From NCBI GenBank assembly GCA_020849725.1, contig JADLAZ010000263.1:1-32849 (forward strand): a stretch of DNA of 32,849 nucleotides, given 5' to 3'. Of this stretch, positions 23,445 to 32,621 are shown piece after piece. This stretch comes from Chloroflexota bacterium. Lineage in GTDB: Bacteria; Chloroflexota; Chloroflexia; Thermomicrobiales; JADLAZ01. Every line of letters starts with the position of its first letter. Positions within the stretch are counted from its first letter, which is position 1. The position numbers and the translations under genes were made by a program. The notes beneath the pieces are model-generated. The model was not told the DNA's origin, ran no database searches, and was given only the letters and a program-made list of their open reading frames with translations.

Positions 23445-24152
23445 CTACCCGCGCGCCAGCGTCAACCCCAGCACGGCCGCTGCCCCATGAGGCCGCAACG
23501 CTCGCGCGCACGCGTCCAGCGTCGCGCCGGTGGTGCAGACGTCGTCGATCAGCAGCACACGCCGGCCGGTCAGCGGCCGACCTTCCCAGGCGAACGCGCC
23601 GACCACATTGGCTCGGCGCGCGTCGGCCGACTGGCCGACCTGTGGCGGCGTCGGGCGCGTGCGCGCCAGCGCCGTGTCGAGCGGCTGATGCAGGCGTGCC
23701 GCAACGGCCGCCGCCAGCAACTCGCTCTGGTTGTAGCCGCGCTCGCGCCGGCGCGCCGGGTGCAACGGAACCGGCACGATCAGATCGACCGCCAGGCCGT
23801 GCGCCTCGGCCGCGTCGGCCAGCAGCGCCCCCAGCACTGGCGCCAGCGCCCGCTCACCGCCGTACTTGAACCGCTTGATGGCCAGCGCCAGCGGGCCATC
23901 GTAGGCGTAGGCCGCGTGCGCCCGGTCAAAGGCGGGCGGGTGACGGCGGCACTGCTGACACAGGCCGGACTGGCGCACGGCGTCGCCACAGCGCGGGCAG
24001 ACCGGTATGGCGACCGGCGCCAGTGCCGTACGACAGTCAGCGCAGAACCAAACCCCGCGCCGCCGGCAGCCGGCGCAGCGTGGCGGCAGCAGGAAGTCAA
24101 GCAGCGCCTGCCGCCATCTGGCACGCACCGGTAGGCGAGACGCCGCAGTCAT
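23445..24152 (-). CDS. ComF-family phosphoribosyltransferase-like protein
   Basis: A 235-residue protein of the ComF/GntX family, linked in other bacteria to DNA uptake. ATG 24152 overlaps the helicase stop (ATGA); an in-frame ATG at 24173 would extend further into it. Two CxxC pairs form an N-terminal zinc ribbon (Cys26/29 with Cys37/40), and two more follow (Cys52/55, Cys65/68). YDGPLALAIKRFKYGGE and VPVPLHPARRRERGYNQSELLA are ComF signatures. VLLIDDVCTTGATLD (199-213) is the PRPP-binding loop. It is probably translated by coupling from the helicase message, as no Shine-Dalgarno is seen. Competence genes are not otherwise present here, so its role could be different. Confidence 0.9.
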   Translation of the reverse strand: MTAASRLPVRARWRQALLDFLLPPRCAGCRRRGVWFCADCRTALAPVAIPVCPRCGDAVRQSGLCQQCRRHPPAFDRAHAAYAYDGPLALAIKRFKYGGERALAPVLGALLADAAEAHGLAVDLIVPVPLHPARRRERGYNQSELLAAAVAARLHQPLDTALARTRPTPPQVGQSADARRANVVGAFAWEGRPLTGRRVLLIDDVCTTGATLDACARALRPHGAAAVLGLTLARG

Positions 24153-27100
24153 GGCGGGGGATGTCGCGGCCACGCCGGCGCTGACCTGGCCGGCCGGGGT
24201 GGCACGCGCCGGCCGCGGCGCGGTCGCTCCGCTGGGGCAACCGCGGGCGGTGTCGACCGGCTGGCCACCGGCGGCCCGGGTGGTGCGCCGTCGCCGTCTG
24301 GCGCGGCCTCAGCAGTTGCGGTCGCGTCGGGCGCAGCCAGGAAACCGATCTGGTACGACTGAGCGACGATATCTCGCTGCACCAGCTTGATCGCCCAATC
24401 GAGCCGGTGGCGCAGCGGCCGCTCCGGGTCGACGTCGATCAGCATCTCACGCAACTGGCGCATCAGGTCGAGCGTCTTGTTCAGCGTCGTGACCAGGTCG
24501 CCCTCGCTCAACTCGATCACGCTGGCGATCTCGGTCAGGTCGTCGCCACGGCACCAGGCCCGCGCGGCGCCGTAGAAGCCGCGATGATAGCCGGTTGAGA
24601 TTGCCAGTTCCGCCCGACGCTCCTCGCGGAAAACCTCCATCTCCAGCGCCTCCAGCTCGCTCCGCAGCGCCAGCAAGCCGTGCGGCAGCAGGAACTGGTT
24701 GCCGAAGCGGGTGTCGCGGTCGAAGGCGAACCAGGAGCAGACCTCGGCCAGGTCATCGGCCTCTAGGTCATCGAGCCAGCCGCGGTCGATCGCCTCGCAC
24801 AGGATCAGCCCGTTGGTGTCGAAGATGTTGGCCAGCATGTCCGCCTTGGGCGTCAGGTTGCCATGCTCCAGGTAGCCAAAACGATGCAGTACGCCGGCGA
24901 TACCGCCGACGACACGCTCGACCCGCTGCTGCTCTCGCCGCACCTGGCGCTGCATGCGCTCCTCGGCGTCCGCGCGCTCGCGCTCCAGGCGGTGCCGCTG
25001 CTGAATGACCGCCTGCTGCTCCTTGCGCTGCGCGCAGGCGTGGCAGACATGCACCGTGCGCGCCGCCACCAACTCGTCGACGACGGCCGTTGCACGCGCC
25101 AGCGCCGCCTCAGTGCGCCGCACATCGGGCATCAGCTCCCGCTCGCGCTCGGCGCGGAACGCCGCCTGCCAGGCGGCCAGGTCGGGCAGATCGAGCCGGC
25201 CGATGTCGGCCATCAGCGCCGCCTGCTCGACCGCGGTCAGCAGCGTGGTGACGTCGGCCACCGCTGCCGTCAGCTCCGTCAGCGCCGGTGGCAGCGGCAC
25301 CGGCGCCGCCTCGGGCAGCAGGTAGTCGATGGCGCGGTACTCGCTCAGCGGCATCGCCTGCCGGCCAAACAGACACAGACCCGGTCCGCCGCCGGGCGCC
25401 GACCCCAGGTACAGCCCCCAGCCCGCGCGCTCGTGGTGGAGTGGTGTGCCCGGCGGCAGGCGCCGCAAGGCACGGCGCACCGCCTCGCGGCTCGGCGGCG
25501 TCCAGGGTGTGCGGCGCGTCTCCGCCGCCAACCGCTCGCGCTCGCGCTCGTGCTGGCGCACCAGGTCGCGCGCCGCCGCCAGGCTGCGGCCCAGGCCGGT
25601 GTACTCGTGCAGCGGCTCCTCGCTGTCGGGGTGGCCGACCGGGCAGCCGGCCGGCAGCGCCGCCAGCGCCCGCTGGACAGTCACGGCCTCTTCCTCCAGG
25701 TCGCGCAGCCGTGTATCGGTCTGGAACTCGTGCAGGCTCTTGTGCAGCAGCAGCTTGACGCGGCTGCCGCGCGGCGGGTCCCACAGATTCAGCACCGAGT
25801 TGTAGCGGATAGTGAACGCGCTCAGCACCGGCAGCAGCTGACCAGTGGCGATCTGCAGGCTGTCGCGGAAACTGACCCACGGGCTGTAGGGGATGACGAC
25901 GAAGCCCTCCGGGTCCAGCCCGCGCCGCCCGGCCCGGCCAGCCATCTGCTGGAACTCGTTCGGCAGCAGCAGCCGGCGCTGGACGCCGTCGTACTTGGCC
26001 ATCCTCCCGACGACGACGGTGCGCGCCGGCATATTGACGCCCAGCGCCAGTGTATCGGTCGCGAAGACGGCGCCCATCAGCCCCTGGGTGAACAGGTCCT
26101 CGACCAGCCGCTTGAGCGGCGGCAGCAGCCCGGCGTGGTGGTAGCCGATGCCGCGCCGGGCTAGCCGATTGATCGCCTGCACCTGGTCCAGCTGCAGATC
26201 GGCATGGCGCAGCAGCGCCAGGTGGCGGGTCAGCGTCTCGTCGATGCGCCGCTGCCGATCGGGGTCGCGCACCAGTCGAAGCCGGATGTGCGCCGCCTGC
26301 TCGGCCGCCGTCTCGCAGTCGCGCCGGCTGAACAGGAAGTAGATCGCCGGCAACATGTCGGCCCGGTCGAGCGCGGTGACGATTTCCACCACACCCGGCT
26401 CGGCACGTTCGCCCAGCGCTGGCGCGTCCGCGCGGACGTGTCCCCGGCCACGCTCGCCCAACCGCCGCCGCGCCTCGCCACCGAGGTGATCGAAGCGGCC
26501 GACCGTCCTACCAGCCGCATCGCGCACCAGTTCCAGGCGGTGGTCCAGATAGTAGTAGAGTGACAGCGGCACGGCCCGCTCGAGGTGGGTGATCAGCTCG
26601 ATCGGACGATGCGTTCGGCTGATCCAGGCGGCGATGTCGCCAGCATTGCTGACCGTCGCCGACAGGCACACCAACTGGATGTGCTCCGGGCAGAGGATGA
26701 TCGACTCTTCCCAGGTCGTGCCGCGCTCCGGGTCGGCCAGGTAGTGGACCTCGTCGAAGACGACGCAACTGACGTCGGTGAGCGTCCACGGCTCCTGCAT
26801 CATCATGTTGCGCAGGATCTCGGTCGTCATCACCCGGATGCGCGCCGCCGGGTTCTCGCTGATGTCGCCAGTCAGCAGCCCGACGTCGTCGCCGTAGCGC
26901 GCCCGCAGATCGATGTACTTCTGGTTGCTGAGCGCTTTGATCGGCGTCGTGTAGACGATCCGCCCACCGCCGCGATGGGCGCGGAAGATGGCGTACTCCG
27001 CCACAATCGTTTTCCCAGACCCCGTGGGAGCCGCCACCAGCACCGACTGCCCAGCGGCCAGCGCCGCGATCGCTTGCTGCTGAAAAGCATCGAGCGCGAA

Positions 27101-27268
27101 CGGGTACTGCGCCGCGAACTCCGCCAGCCAGCCGGGTGGGTCGGGCGGCAGCGCCCCCACCGGCGGCGCACCCGCGCTCCCGTCGCTCTGACCCGCCGCT
27201 GTCTCGGTCACTGTCGCCGCATCCAATCGCTCGCTCACGCCGGAGGAATTGTACGCGACACACTGCAC
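24149..27268 (-). CDS. Ski2/Mtr4-like (HelY-type) DEAD/DEAH helicase with DSHCT domain
   Basis: A 1039-residue ATP-dependent RNA helicase. Motifs: FALDAFQQQAIAAL (about 57-70), Walker A PTGSGKT (81-87), TTPIKALSNQK, DEVH (172-175), SAT (203-205), YHHAGLLP, TDTLALGVNMP and QQMAGRAGRRG (440-450). An arch-like middle region carries CHAC and a long charged coiled coil. The C-terminal DSHCT domain (LTPKADMLANIF onward, with CSWFAFDRDTRF and ELSEGDLVTTLNKTLDL) marks the Mtr4/Ski2/HelY group. The tail is Pro/Arg-rich. The start is uncertain: GTG at 27268, or GTG at 27238, where a TACAAT box just upstream would allow a leaderless start. It is coupled by ATGA to the ComF-like gene. A role in RNA turnover or translation is likely from family knowledge. 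Confidence 0.92.
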   Translation of the reverse strand: MQCVAYNSSGVSERLDAATVTETAAGQSDGSAGAPPVGALPPDPPGWLAEFAAQYPFALDAFQQQAIAALAAGQSVLVAAPTGSGKTIVAEYAIFRAHRGGGRIVYTTPIKALSNQKYIDLRARYGDDVGLLTGDISENPAARIRVMTTEILRNMMMQEPWTLTDVSCVVFDEVHYLADPERGTTWEESIILCPEHIQLVCLSATVSNAGDIAAWISRTHRPIELITHLERAVPLSLYYYLDHRLELVRDAAGRTVGRFDHLGGEARRRLGERGRGHVRADAPALGERAEPGVVEIVTALDRADMLPAIYFLFSRRDCETAAEQAAHIRLRLVRDPDRQRRIDETLTRHLALLRHADLQLDQVQAINRLARRGIGYHHAGLLPPLKRLVEDLFTQGLMGAVFATDTLALGVNMPARTVVVGRMAKYDGVQRRLLLPNEFQQMAGRAGRRGLDPEGFVVIPYSPWVSFRDSLQIATGQLLPVLSAFTIRYNSVLNLWDPPRGSRVKLLLHKSLHEFQTDTRLRDLEEEAVTVQRALAALPAGCPVGHPDSEEPLHEYTGLGRSLAAARDLVRQHERERERLAAETRRTPWTPPSREAVRRALRRLPPGTPLHHERAGWGLYLGSAPGGGPGLCLFGRQAMPLSEYRAIDYLLPEAAPVPLPPALTELTAAVADVTTLLTAVEQAALMADIGRLDLPDLAAWQAAFRAERERELMPDVRRTEAALARATAVVDELVAARTVHVCHACAQRKEQQAVIQQRHRLERERADAEERMQRQVRREQQRVERVVGGIAGVLHRFGYLEHGNLTPKADMLANIFDTNGLILCEAIDRGWLDDLEADDLAEVCSWFAFDRDTRFGNQFLLPHGLLALRSELEALEMEVFREERRAELAISTGYHRGFYGAARAWCRGDDLTEIASVIELSEGDLVTTLNKTLDLMRQLREMLIDVDPERPLRHRLDWAIKLVQRDIVAQSYQIGFLAAPDATATAEAAPDGDGAPPGPPVASRSTPPAVAPAERPRRGRRVPPRPARSAPAWPRHPPP

Positions 27269-27486
27269 CCGGCGCGCGCCATGTGACCGCGCTGGCGCAC
27301 TACGACCGCCGACCCGGAGGCGAGCCGTCAGCCGGCGCCCAACCGTGACTGGCTGACGCCTCGCTTCCAGCCACGTGATCGATGAGCGCGCCGGCCCGAT
27401 CTAGGCGCGCCGGCCCAATCGCGCTACGATGCCGGCACGCCCGCCCCGGCGTCGCCTGGTTCACGCGTCACACCTGGAGGTCAGCC

Positions 27487-27870
27487 ATGCCGGTCATCCG
27501 ACGCGACACCCTCGACCAGCGGCCCGACTGGCTGAAGGCCAGCGCCTTCGGCCTGTTTCGGGTGCCGAAAGGCGACCCGGCGGTCTTCGATCGGCACTAC
27601 CACGACGCCGACGAGATCTGGTACGTCATTGAGGGTCGCGCGCGGATCGTCACCGAGGACGTTGTGTACGACGTCGGCCCCGGCGACCTGATCTGCACCG
27701 GCATGGGCGACGAGCACCACGTCCTGTCGGTGCAGGAGGACCTCCTCGGCTTCTTCCTCGAGGGTGAACTGGAGGGACTGCAGCGGCCCGGTCACCTGCA
27801 CCGGGACGAGCATGGCGCGCCGACGCCCGCCCGCCGGCCTTTGCCGGCCACCACCGGAGGCGCACGATGA
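27487..27870 (+). CDS. Small cupin-domain protein
   Basis: 127 residues; ATG 27487 has GGAGG 6 nt upstream. It is a single cupin barrel: motif 1 is HYHDADEIWYVIEGRARI (two His and a Glu as likely metal ligands), and motif 2 is VGPGDLICTGMGDEHHVL with the fourth ligand His. Cupins of this size act as sugar isomerases, dioxygenases or binding proteins. This one overlaps the 2-hydroxyacid dehydrogenase gene by ATGA, so the two probably act on the same metabolite. The Pro/Arg-rich C-terminus beyond about residue 105 is probably disordered. Confidence 0.87.
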   Translation: MPVIRRDTLDQRPDWLKASAFGLFRVPKGDPAVFDRHYHDADEIWYVIEGRARIVTEDVVYDVGPGDLICTGMGDEHHVLSVQEDLLGFFLEGELEGLQRPGHLHRDEHGAPTPARRPLPATTGGAR

Positions 27871-28961
27871 GCCGGCCAACTGTCGTCGTCGTCTGGGGTC
27901 CGCGCTCGGCGGCGCACCACTGGAGCCAGGCCGCCGAGCGCACGCTGGCCGAGTTCGCCGAGCGGATCGACGTCCATCTGGACCCCGCCGCCGACCAGGC
28001 CGAGCGCGAGCGCCAGGTCGATGCGGCGCTGGCGGCGGCCGACGCGCTGGTGCTGTGCGGCTGGGGCAACCTGGGCCTCGGCTACCTGTCGGCCGAGCGG
28101 CTGGCGCGGGCGGCGCGGCTGCGCTTCATCGGCTCGACCTGCCACTATCGTCAGGCCGAGTTTGTCGACATCGCGGCGGCGCTGGCACGGGGCATCGCTT
28201 TCAGCGAGACGGCGCCGATCATGAGTCCCTGGGTAGCCGAGTACGAGTTGCTGCTCGGGCTGGCGGCGCTGCGGCGTCTGCCGCGCGAGCACGCGCTCGT
28301 CGGCGCCGGTGGCTGGGCCGGTCTGCTCGACTTGCCGGACGAGATCGACCGACTGCACGGCCGCCGGGTCGGGCTGGCCAGCTTCGGCGAGATCCACCGG
28401 CATCTGGCGGCTTTCCTGGCGCCGTTCCAGACCGACTGGGAAGCCTTCGATCCGTTCGTGCCGGCCGAGCGCATCGCCGCCGCCGGCGGGCGCCGGGCCG
28501 ACGATTTGGTGGCGATGGCCGCCCGCAGCGAGATGCTGTTCGTCGCCACGCCGCCGACGCCGCAGACGGTCGGCCTCATCAGCCGCGCCGTCATCGAGGC
28601 GCTGCCGCGCGACGCCGTGATCGTCGTCGTCTCGCGCATGGCCGTCGTCGAGCAGGCGCCGCTGCTGGCGCGCCTCCAGGCCGGCGAGTTGCGCGCCGCC
28701 ATCGACGTCTACGAGCCAGAGCCGCCGCCGGCCGACAGTCCCTGGCGCACGCTGCCGAACGTTATCCATACCCCGCATCGCGCCGGCAACACGCGCGGCG
28801 CGCACCAGGGCATCTTCCTGGCCCAGTGCCAGGAGGCTCGGCGCTCCCTGGCCGGCGAGCCGCTGCGGCTACCGTTGCGGCCAGAGCTAGTAGCGCTCTT
28901 TCCAGCGCGCGACAGCGGCATCACCCACCCCGGCGGCGCTCACTTCGGGCCGGCGCGCTAG
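27867..28961 (+). CDS. D-isomer-specific 2-hydroxyacid dehydrogenase-like protein
   Basis: 364 residues, translationally coupled to the cupin gene. The family catalytic set is present: Arg247 (VVVSRMAVVE), Glu275 (DVYEPEPPPAD) and His294 (HTPHRAGNT). The NAD-binding glycine motif is altered. The usual GLGRIG appears as SFGEIH within VGLASFGEIHR (168-178), keeping only the middle Gly. Either cofactor binding differs or this is a divergent subgroup. Length is slightly above the usual 310-340 residues, with an extended N-terminal domain (VWGPRSAAHHW) and a C-terminal tail. Hydroxypyruvate, glyoxylate or sugar-acid reduction is possible. Promoter and regulation were not seen apart from the shared message. 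Confidence 0.87.
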   Translation: MSRPTVVVVWGPRSAAHHWSQAAERTLAEFAERIDVHLDPAADQAERERQVDAALAAADALVLCGWGNLGLGYLSAERLARAARLRFIGSTCHYRQAEFVDIAAALARGIAFSETAPIMSPWVAEYELLLGLAALRRLPREHALVGAGGWAGLLDLPDEIDRLHGRRVGLASFGEIHRHLAAFLAPFQTDWEAFDPFVPAERIAAAGGRRADDLVAMAARSEMLFVATPPTPQTVGLISRAVIEALPRDAVIVVVSRMAVVEQAPLLARLQAGELRAAIDVYEPEPPPADSPWRTLPNVIHTPHRAGNTRGAHQGIFLAQCQEARRSLAGEPLRLPLRPELVALFPARDSGITHPGGAHFGPAR

Positions 28962-29014
28962 CCGGCCGCGCCTCCGGAAGAAGCTCACCACGACGAGTGC
29001 CCTCACCTGGCGAA

Positions 29015-29037
29015 CCCCGTCCCCCAGGGCGACGGGG
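29015..29037. repeat. Intergenic palindrome, possible third family member
   Basis: CCCCGTC and GACGGGG pair around a 9-nt loop, with CCCTCACC shortly before, as in the copies at 8117 and 14876. It lies between the convergent dehydrogenase and SMP-30-like genes and may end both transcripts. The match to the other two copies is looser. Confidence 0.4.
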
Positions 29038-29063
29038 AAGGAAGCCGCGCCGACAGCAGCTCC

Positions 29064-29969
<906 letters not shown>

Positions 29970-30073
29970 CTCCACGCCTCCGTCGCGTCATTGCGAGCCA
30001 CCCTCACAGTCGATGGTCGCGCGCCGAACGAATCGCTACAGTACGGTGGTGACGGTGGCCTGTCCAGAGGCGG

Positions 30074-30539
30074 CTCAGAGCCTGTTTTGTAAACCGATCG
30101 AGCGTCCGGTACGATCGAGACGGAGGAGCGGATACCGGATTGAGCCAACGACATGAGTGGTGACGGATGGCGAAGCTCACGCCGGAACAAGTGCATCCGA
30201 CCGATGCGACCGATGCCCAGTGGGCTTGGATTGGCCCGCTGCTGGCCGAAGCCCGTGGCCCCGGCCGGCCGCAGACGATCGAGGTGCGCCGACTGGACAA
30301 TGAGGAGCAGGGGATAACGGTCGAGGTGGTCCGCCGGTCACCGGACCAGCGAGGCTGCGCCGTCCAGCCGCGGTGCTGGATGGTCGAGTGCACCTTCGCC
30401 TGGCTGGGCCGCAGCCGGCGGCCCAGTCGCGATGTCGAATGCCACGAACGCACCACCGAAACCCTCATCTCTCTGGCCTCTTGCCACCTGTCGTTGAAAC
30501 GACTTCATCCTGCTGCTTCATAACAAAACAGACAGTGAG
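30074..30539. mobile_element. Internally deleted IS5-type element with terminal inverted repeats
   Basis: About 466 bp bounded by 17-bp imperfect inverted repeats, 30074-30090 and 30523-30539, identical at 14 of 17 positions with a shared CTGTTTTGT core. Inside is a shortened transposase frame. A full element of this type is usually over 800 bp, so the middle has been lost. No clear target duplication is seen at the edges. The right end lies only about 65 nt from the next gene's start. Confidence 0.7.
30167..30523 (+). pseudogene. Truncated IS5-family transposase, middle deleted but frame kept
   Basis: A 118-residue open frame. Residues 10-40 (HPTDATDAQWAWIGPLL, then GRPQ) match the N-terminus of IS5-family transposases. 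From about residue 48 (GITVEVVRRS, CAVQPRCWMVECTFAWLG) it matches the C-terminus, including the final Glu of the DDE triad in MVECTFAW. The RNase H-like core with both catalytic Asp residues, about 120-130 residues, is missing. It cannot be an active transposase. The frame survives across the junction. It might still bind the element's ends, but that is a guess. Confidence 0.8.
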
Positions 30540-30606
30540 GATGCCTGGCAAGCGGCCGTGGCGCAGCGGGAGGCCCGTTCGCAGATTTCCGAGGAGGGAG
30601 GGACCG

Positions 30607-31683
30607 ATGCCTGGCTATCCCGGCAGTGAGGACGAGCGCCACATCCCAGCCGACACGCTTCAACCGATCGTGCAGGCCATCTTCGCCCGCTGCGGCATGC
30701 GTGACGACGACGCGGCACTGCTGGCCGGCTCGCTGGTGGCGGCCGACCTGCGGGGTGTCCATTCCCACGGCGTCCTGCGTGTGCCCGAGTACGTCGATAA
30801 GCTGACAACCGGCGGCGTCGACCCTGCCGGCCGACCGCGCGTCGTTACCGATAATGGCGCGGCGCTGGTGATCGACGGCGGCAACAGCATGGGCCAGGTC
30901 GGCGCGCACTTCGCCATGCGCCAGGCGATCGACCGGGCGCGCACCGCCAACGTCGCAGTCGCCGCCGTGCGCGGCAGTAACCACTGCGGCGCGATGGCCC
31001 CCTACGCCATGATGGCCCTCGACGAGGGCATGATCGGACTGGCCACCAGCCACACGCTGCCGGTGATGGCGCCCTGGGGATCGATCGACCGCGTGTTGGG
31101 CATCAGCCCGCTGGCAATTGCTATTCCGGCCGCCAGCGAGACGCCGCTCGTGCTCGACCTCGCCTTCAGCGCCTCGGCCGTCGGCAAGATCAAGGTCTAC
31201 GGCCAGAAGGGGCTGCCCATCCCACCCGACTGGGCCTACGACGAGGCCGGCGTGCCGACGACCGACCCGGCCGTCGCCGTACTCGGCCTGCTGCAGCCGA
31301 TCGGCGGCTACAAGGGCACCGGCCTGGCGCTGGCCTTCGGCGTCATGGCGGCCCTGCTGTCGGGCGGCCTGTACGGCGCCGAATTGGGCAACATCCACGA
31401 CGGCCCGATCCCCGGCGGCGACAGCCACCTGTGCCTGGCGCTGCGCATCGCCGCCTTCGAGGACGTCGACCGCTTCCGGGCGCGCGTTGACGGCATCATC
31501 CGTCAGGTGCGGCAGGGCCGGCTGGCCCCCGGCGTCACACGCATCTACTCCCCCGGCGAGCTGGAAGCCGAGACCGAGGCCCGCTTCGGCCGCGACGGCA
31601 TCCCGCTCAACGCCGTGACGCTGGTCGGCATCGTCGCGGCCGCCGACCAGCTCGGCGTCGACGCCGGCGCGCTGCGAGACTGA
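30607..31683 (+). CDS. Malate/L-lactate dehydrogenase (Ldh_2) family oxidoreductase
   Basis: A 358-residue NAD(P)-dependent dehydrogenase of the Ldh_2/YlbC type, acting on a 2-hydroxy acid such as malate, lactate, ureidoglycolate or 2,3-diketogulonate. ATG 30607 has GGAGGGAGGG just upstream; the longer open frame runs back through the IS remnant. Family motifs: RGVHSHGVLRVPEYV (49-63, catalytic His), RGSNHCGAMAPYAMMA, the LDLAFSASAVGKI stretch, and LLQPIGGYKGTGLALAFGVM with the conserved GYKG. The C-terminus includes RIYSPGELE and GIPLN. Its leader comes from the right end of the IS5-type element, so its promoter may have been changed by that insertion. Confidence 0.93.
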   Translation: MPGYPGSEDERHIPADTLQPIVQAIFARCGMRDDDAALLAGSLVAADLRGVHSHGVLRVPEYVDKLTTGGVDPAGRPRVVTDNGAALVIDGGNSMGQVGAHFAMRQAIDRARTANVAVAAVRGSNHCGAMAPYAMMALDEGMIGLATSHTLPVMAPWGSIDRVLGISPLAIAIPAASETPLVLDLAFSASAVGKIKVYGQKGLPIPPDWAYDEAGVPTTDPAVAVLGLLQPIGGYKGTGLALAFGVMAALLSGGLYGAELGNIHDGPIPGGDSHLCLALRIAAFEDVDRFRARVDGIIRQVRQGRLAPGVTRIYSPGELEAETEARFGRDGIPLNAVTLVGIVAAADQLGVDAGALRD

Positions 31684-31697
31684 CCAGGGACGCGGCA

Positions 31698-31731
31698 GCG
31701 GCCCGGTGCTCAGCAAGGAGCCACCGGCCGC
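31698..31731 (+). terminator. Imperfect hairpin after the Ldh_2-type gene
   Basis: GCGGCCCGGTGCTC and GAGCCACCGGCCGC pair with two single-base bulges around a 6-nt loop, 15 nt after the stop codon. No T-tract follows. Confidence 0.45.
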
Positions 31732-31742
31732 AGGGTCACCCG

Positions 31743-32006
31743 GTGACGCTGTTTGCGCGCTTGACAGTACCACTGCCGCGTGCGACAGTCACGCCCCTCG
31801 ACAGCTACGCACGGCGTTCGCTGGGTCATCGGCCTGGATCGCCATTTGTGAAACATATTGTCAGGAAATATGACCTAACACAACCACAGCGGAGGGAGTT
31901 GCATGGGACCATCACTGGGCAGAATTACTCCAACCAACAGATCGACGAGGAAGCCAAAGCGATCAAGGAGCGGGAGGAGGCGCACAAGCGCGAGTCAGAA
32001 AAGTAG
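31743..32006 (+). CDS. Probable orphan C-terminal tip of a polymorphic toxin
   Basis: An 87-residue frame opened by GTG 31743, which may not be a true start. From about residue 35 it reads FVKHIVRKYDLTQPQRRELH, then GTITGQNYSNQQIDEEAKAI. I associate this YxL...QRRxLHxxITGQxxxxxxI pattern with the extreme C-terminus of RHS and other polymorphic toxins, from memory and not from a search. GC falls from about residue 33 onward (near 31840), which marks the likely junction where the tip was joined. The tip is followed 15 nt later by a gene with the composition of an immunity protein, and then by an RHS core. No catalytic residues can be named, and most of any nuclease domain would be missing. Confidence 0.45.
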   Translation: MTLFARLTVPLPRATVTPLDSYARRSLGHRPGSPFVKHIVRKYDLTQPQRRELHGTITGQNYSNQQIDEEAKAIKEREEAHKRESEK

Positions 32007-32021
32007 AGAGTGCTTGCTGTC

Positions 32022-32540
32022 ATGAACCAGTTAATTGAGGATGCGCTTCAATGTCTGGTTGGCCTGCCGATGTGGGGAGCCGGGCGCGCAGGCGAAATGG
32101 AGTGGTTTCAGTTTGGTGAACAGCGTGCACTAGTGACGAAGGAGGGTAGCGCACCGCGAGTAGTTGGATCCTATGCACTCCATATCCAATGTGCTTGGCG
32201 ACTGGTTGGACACGACGCTATTATTGTGGCCTCTCAGGACCGCTATTTCCCTGCTGGTCCTGACCCGTACGCTGCAACAGACACGTTCGATTGGGATCAG
32301 CCAGGAGCCAATCGGTGCGACCAAAGAATCAACGACTTTATCGCAAAAGCCGCGACCGACCTTATCGTTTCTTCATTGAAGCACGTCGATGCTGTTGGCT
32401 CGTTCACGCTCACCTTTGCCGGAGCAATTGTCCTGGAAGTGTTCCCGGATAGTTCTTTGGAAGGCGAGCATTGGAGGCTGCTCAGTCCCGGTACGGATAA
32501 GGAACACTTCGTCGTGACGGGAGCAGGTGTTGAAACCTGA
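32022..32540 (+). CDS. Putative immunity protein of the toxin/RHS locus
   Basis: A 172-residue cytoplasmic protein from ATG 32022 (GTG 32010 is an alternative adding four residues). It is acidic to neutral, with no signal or membrane segment. Visible motifs: LPMWGAGRAGEMEWFQFG, CAWRLVGHDAIIVASQDRY, SFTLTFAGAIVLEVFPDSS, and EHWRLLSPGTDKEHFVVTG. The LEVFPDSS..EHWRLL pattern is shared, as I recall, by small proteins often encoded beside toxin or RHS genes. GC is clearly lower than in the rest of the window, with many AT-rich codons, a sign of transfer. Its place directly after the toxin-like tip supports an immunity role; partner and activity are unproved. Confidence 0.6.
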   Translation: MNQLIEDALQCLVGLPMWGAGRAGEMEWFQFGEQRALVTKEGSAPRVVGSYALHIQCAWRLVGHDAIIVASQDRYFPAGPDPYAATDTFDWDQPGANRCDQRINDFIAKAATDLIVSSLKHVDAVGSFTLTFAGAIVLEVFPDSSLEGEHWRLLSPGTDKEHFVVTGAGVET

Positions 32541-32621
32541 GCCGTGTGATCGACGAATCCACACTCCCTATGAAGGCAATGGCACTTGCCCGGAACGAAA
32601 GACAGGGGCCACGCCGTGTAG

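Noticed and set aside
24863..26164. 433-codon plus-strand frame opposite the helicase
   Set aside because: An antisense shadow; the helicase motifs on the minus strand are unambiguous.
30505..31773. 422-codon minus-strand frame opposite the Ldh_2-type dehydrogenase
   Set aside because: The plus strand has all family motifs; this frame has none.
31850..31875. Inverted repeat CATATT-N7-AATATG as an operator
   Set aside because: It lies inside the toxin-like reading frame in AT-rich DNA; a 6-bp arm is expected by chance and no promoter is beside it.
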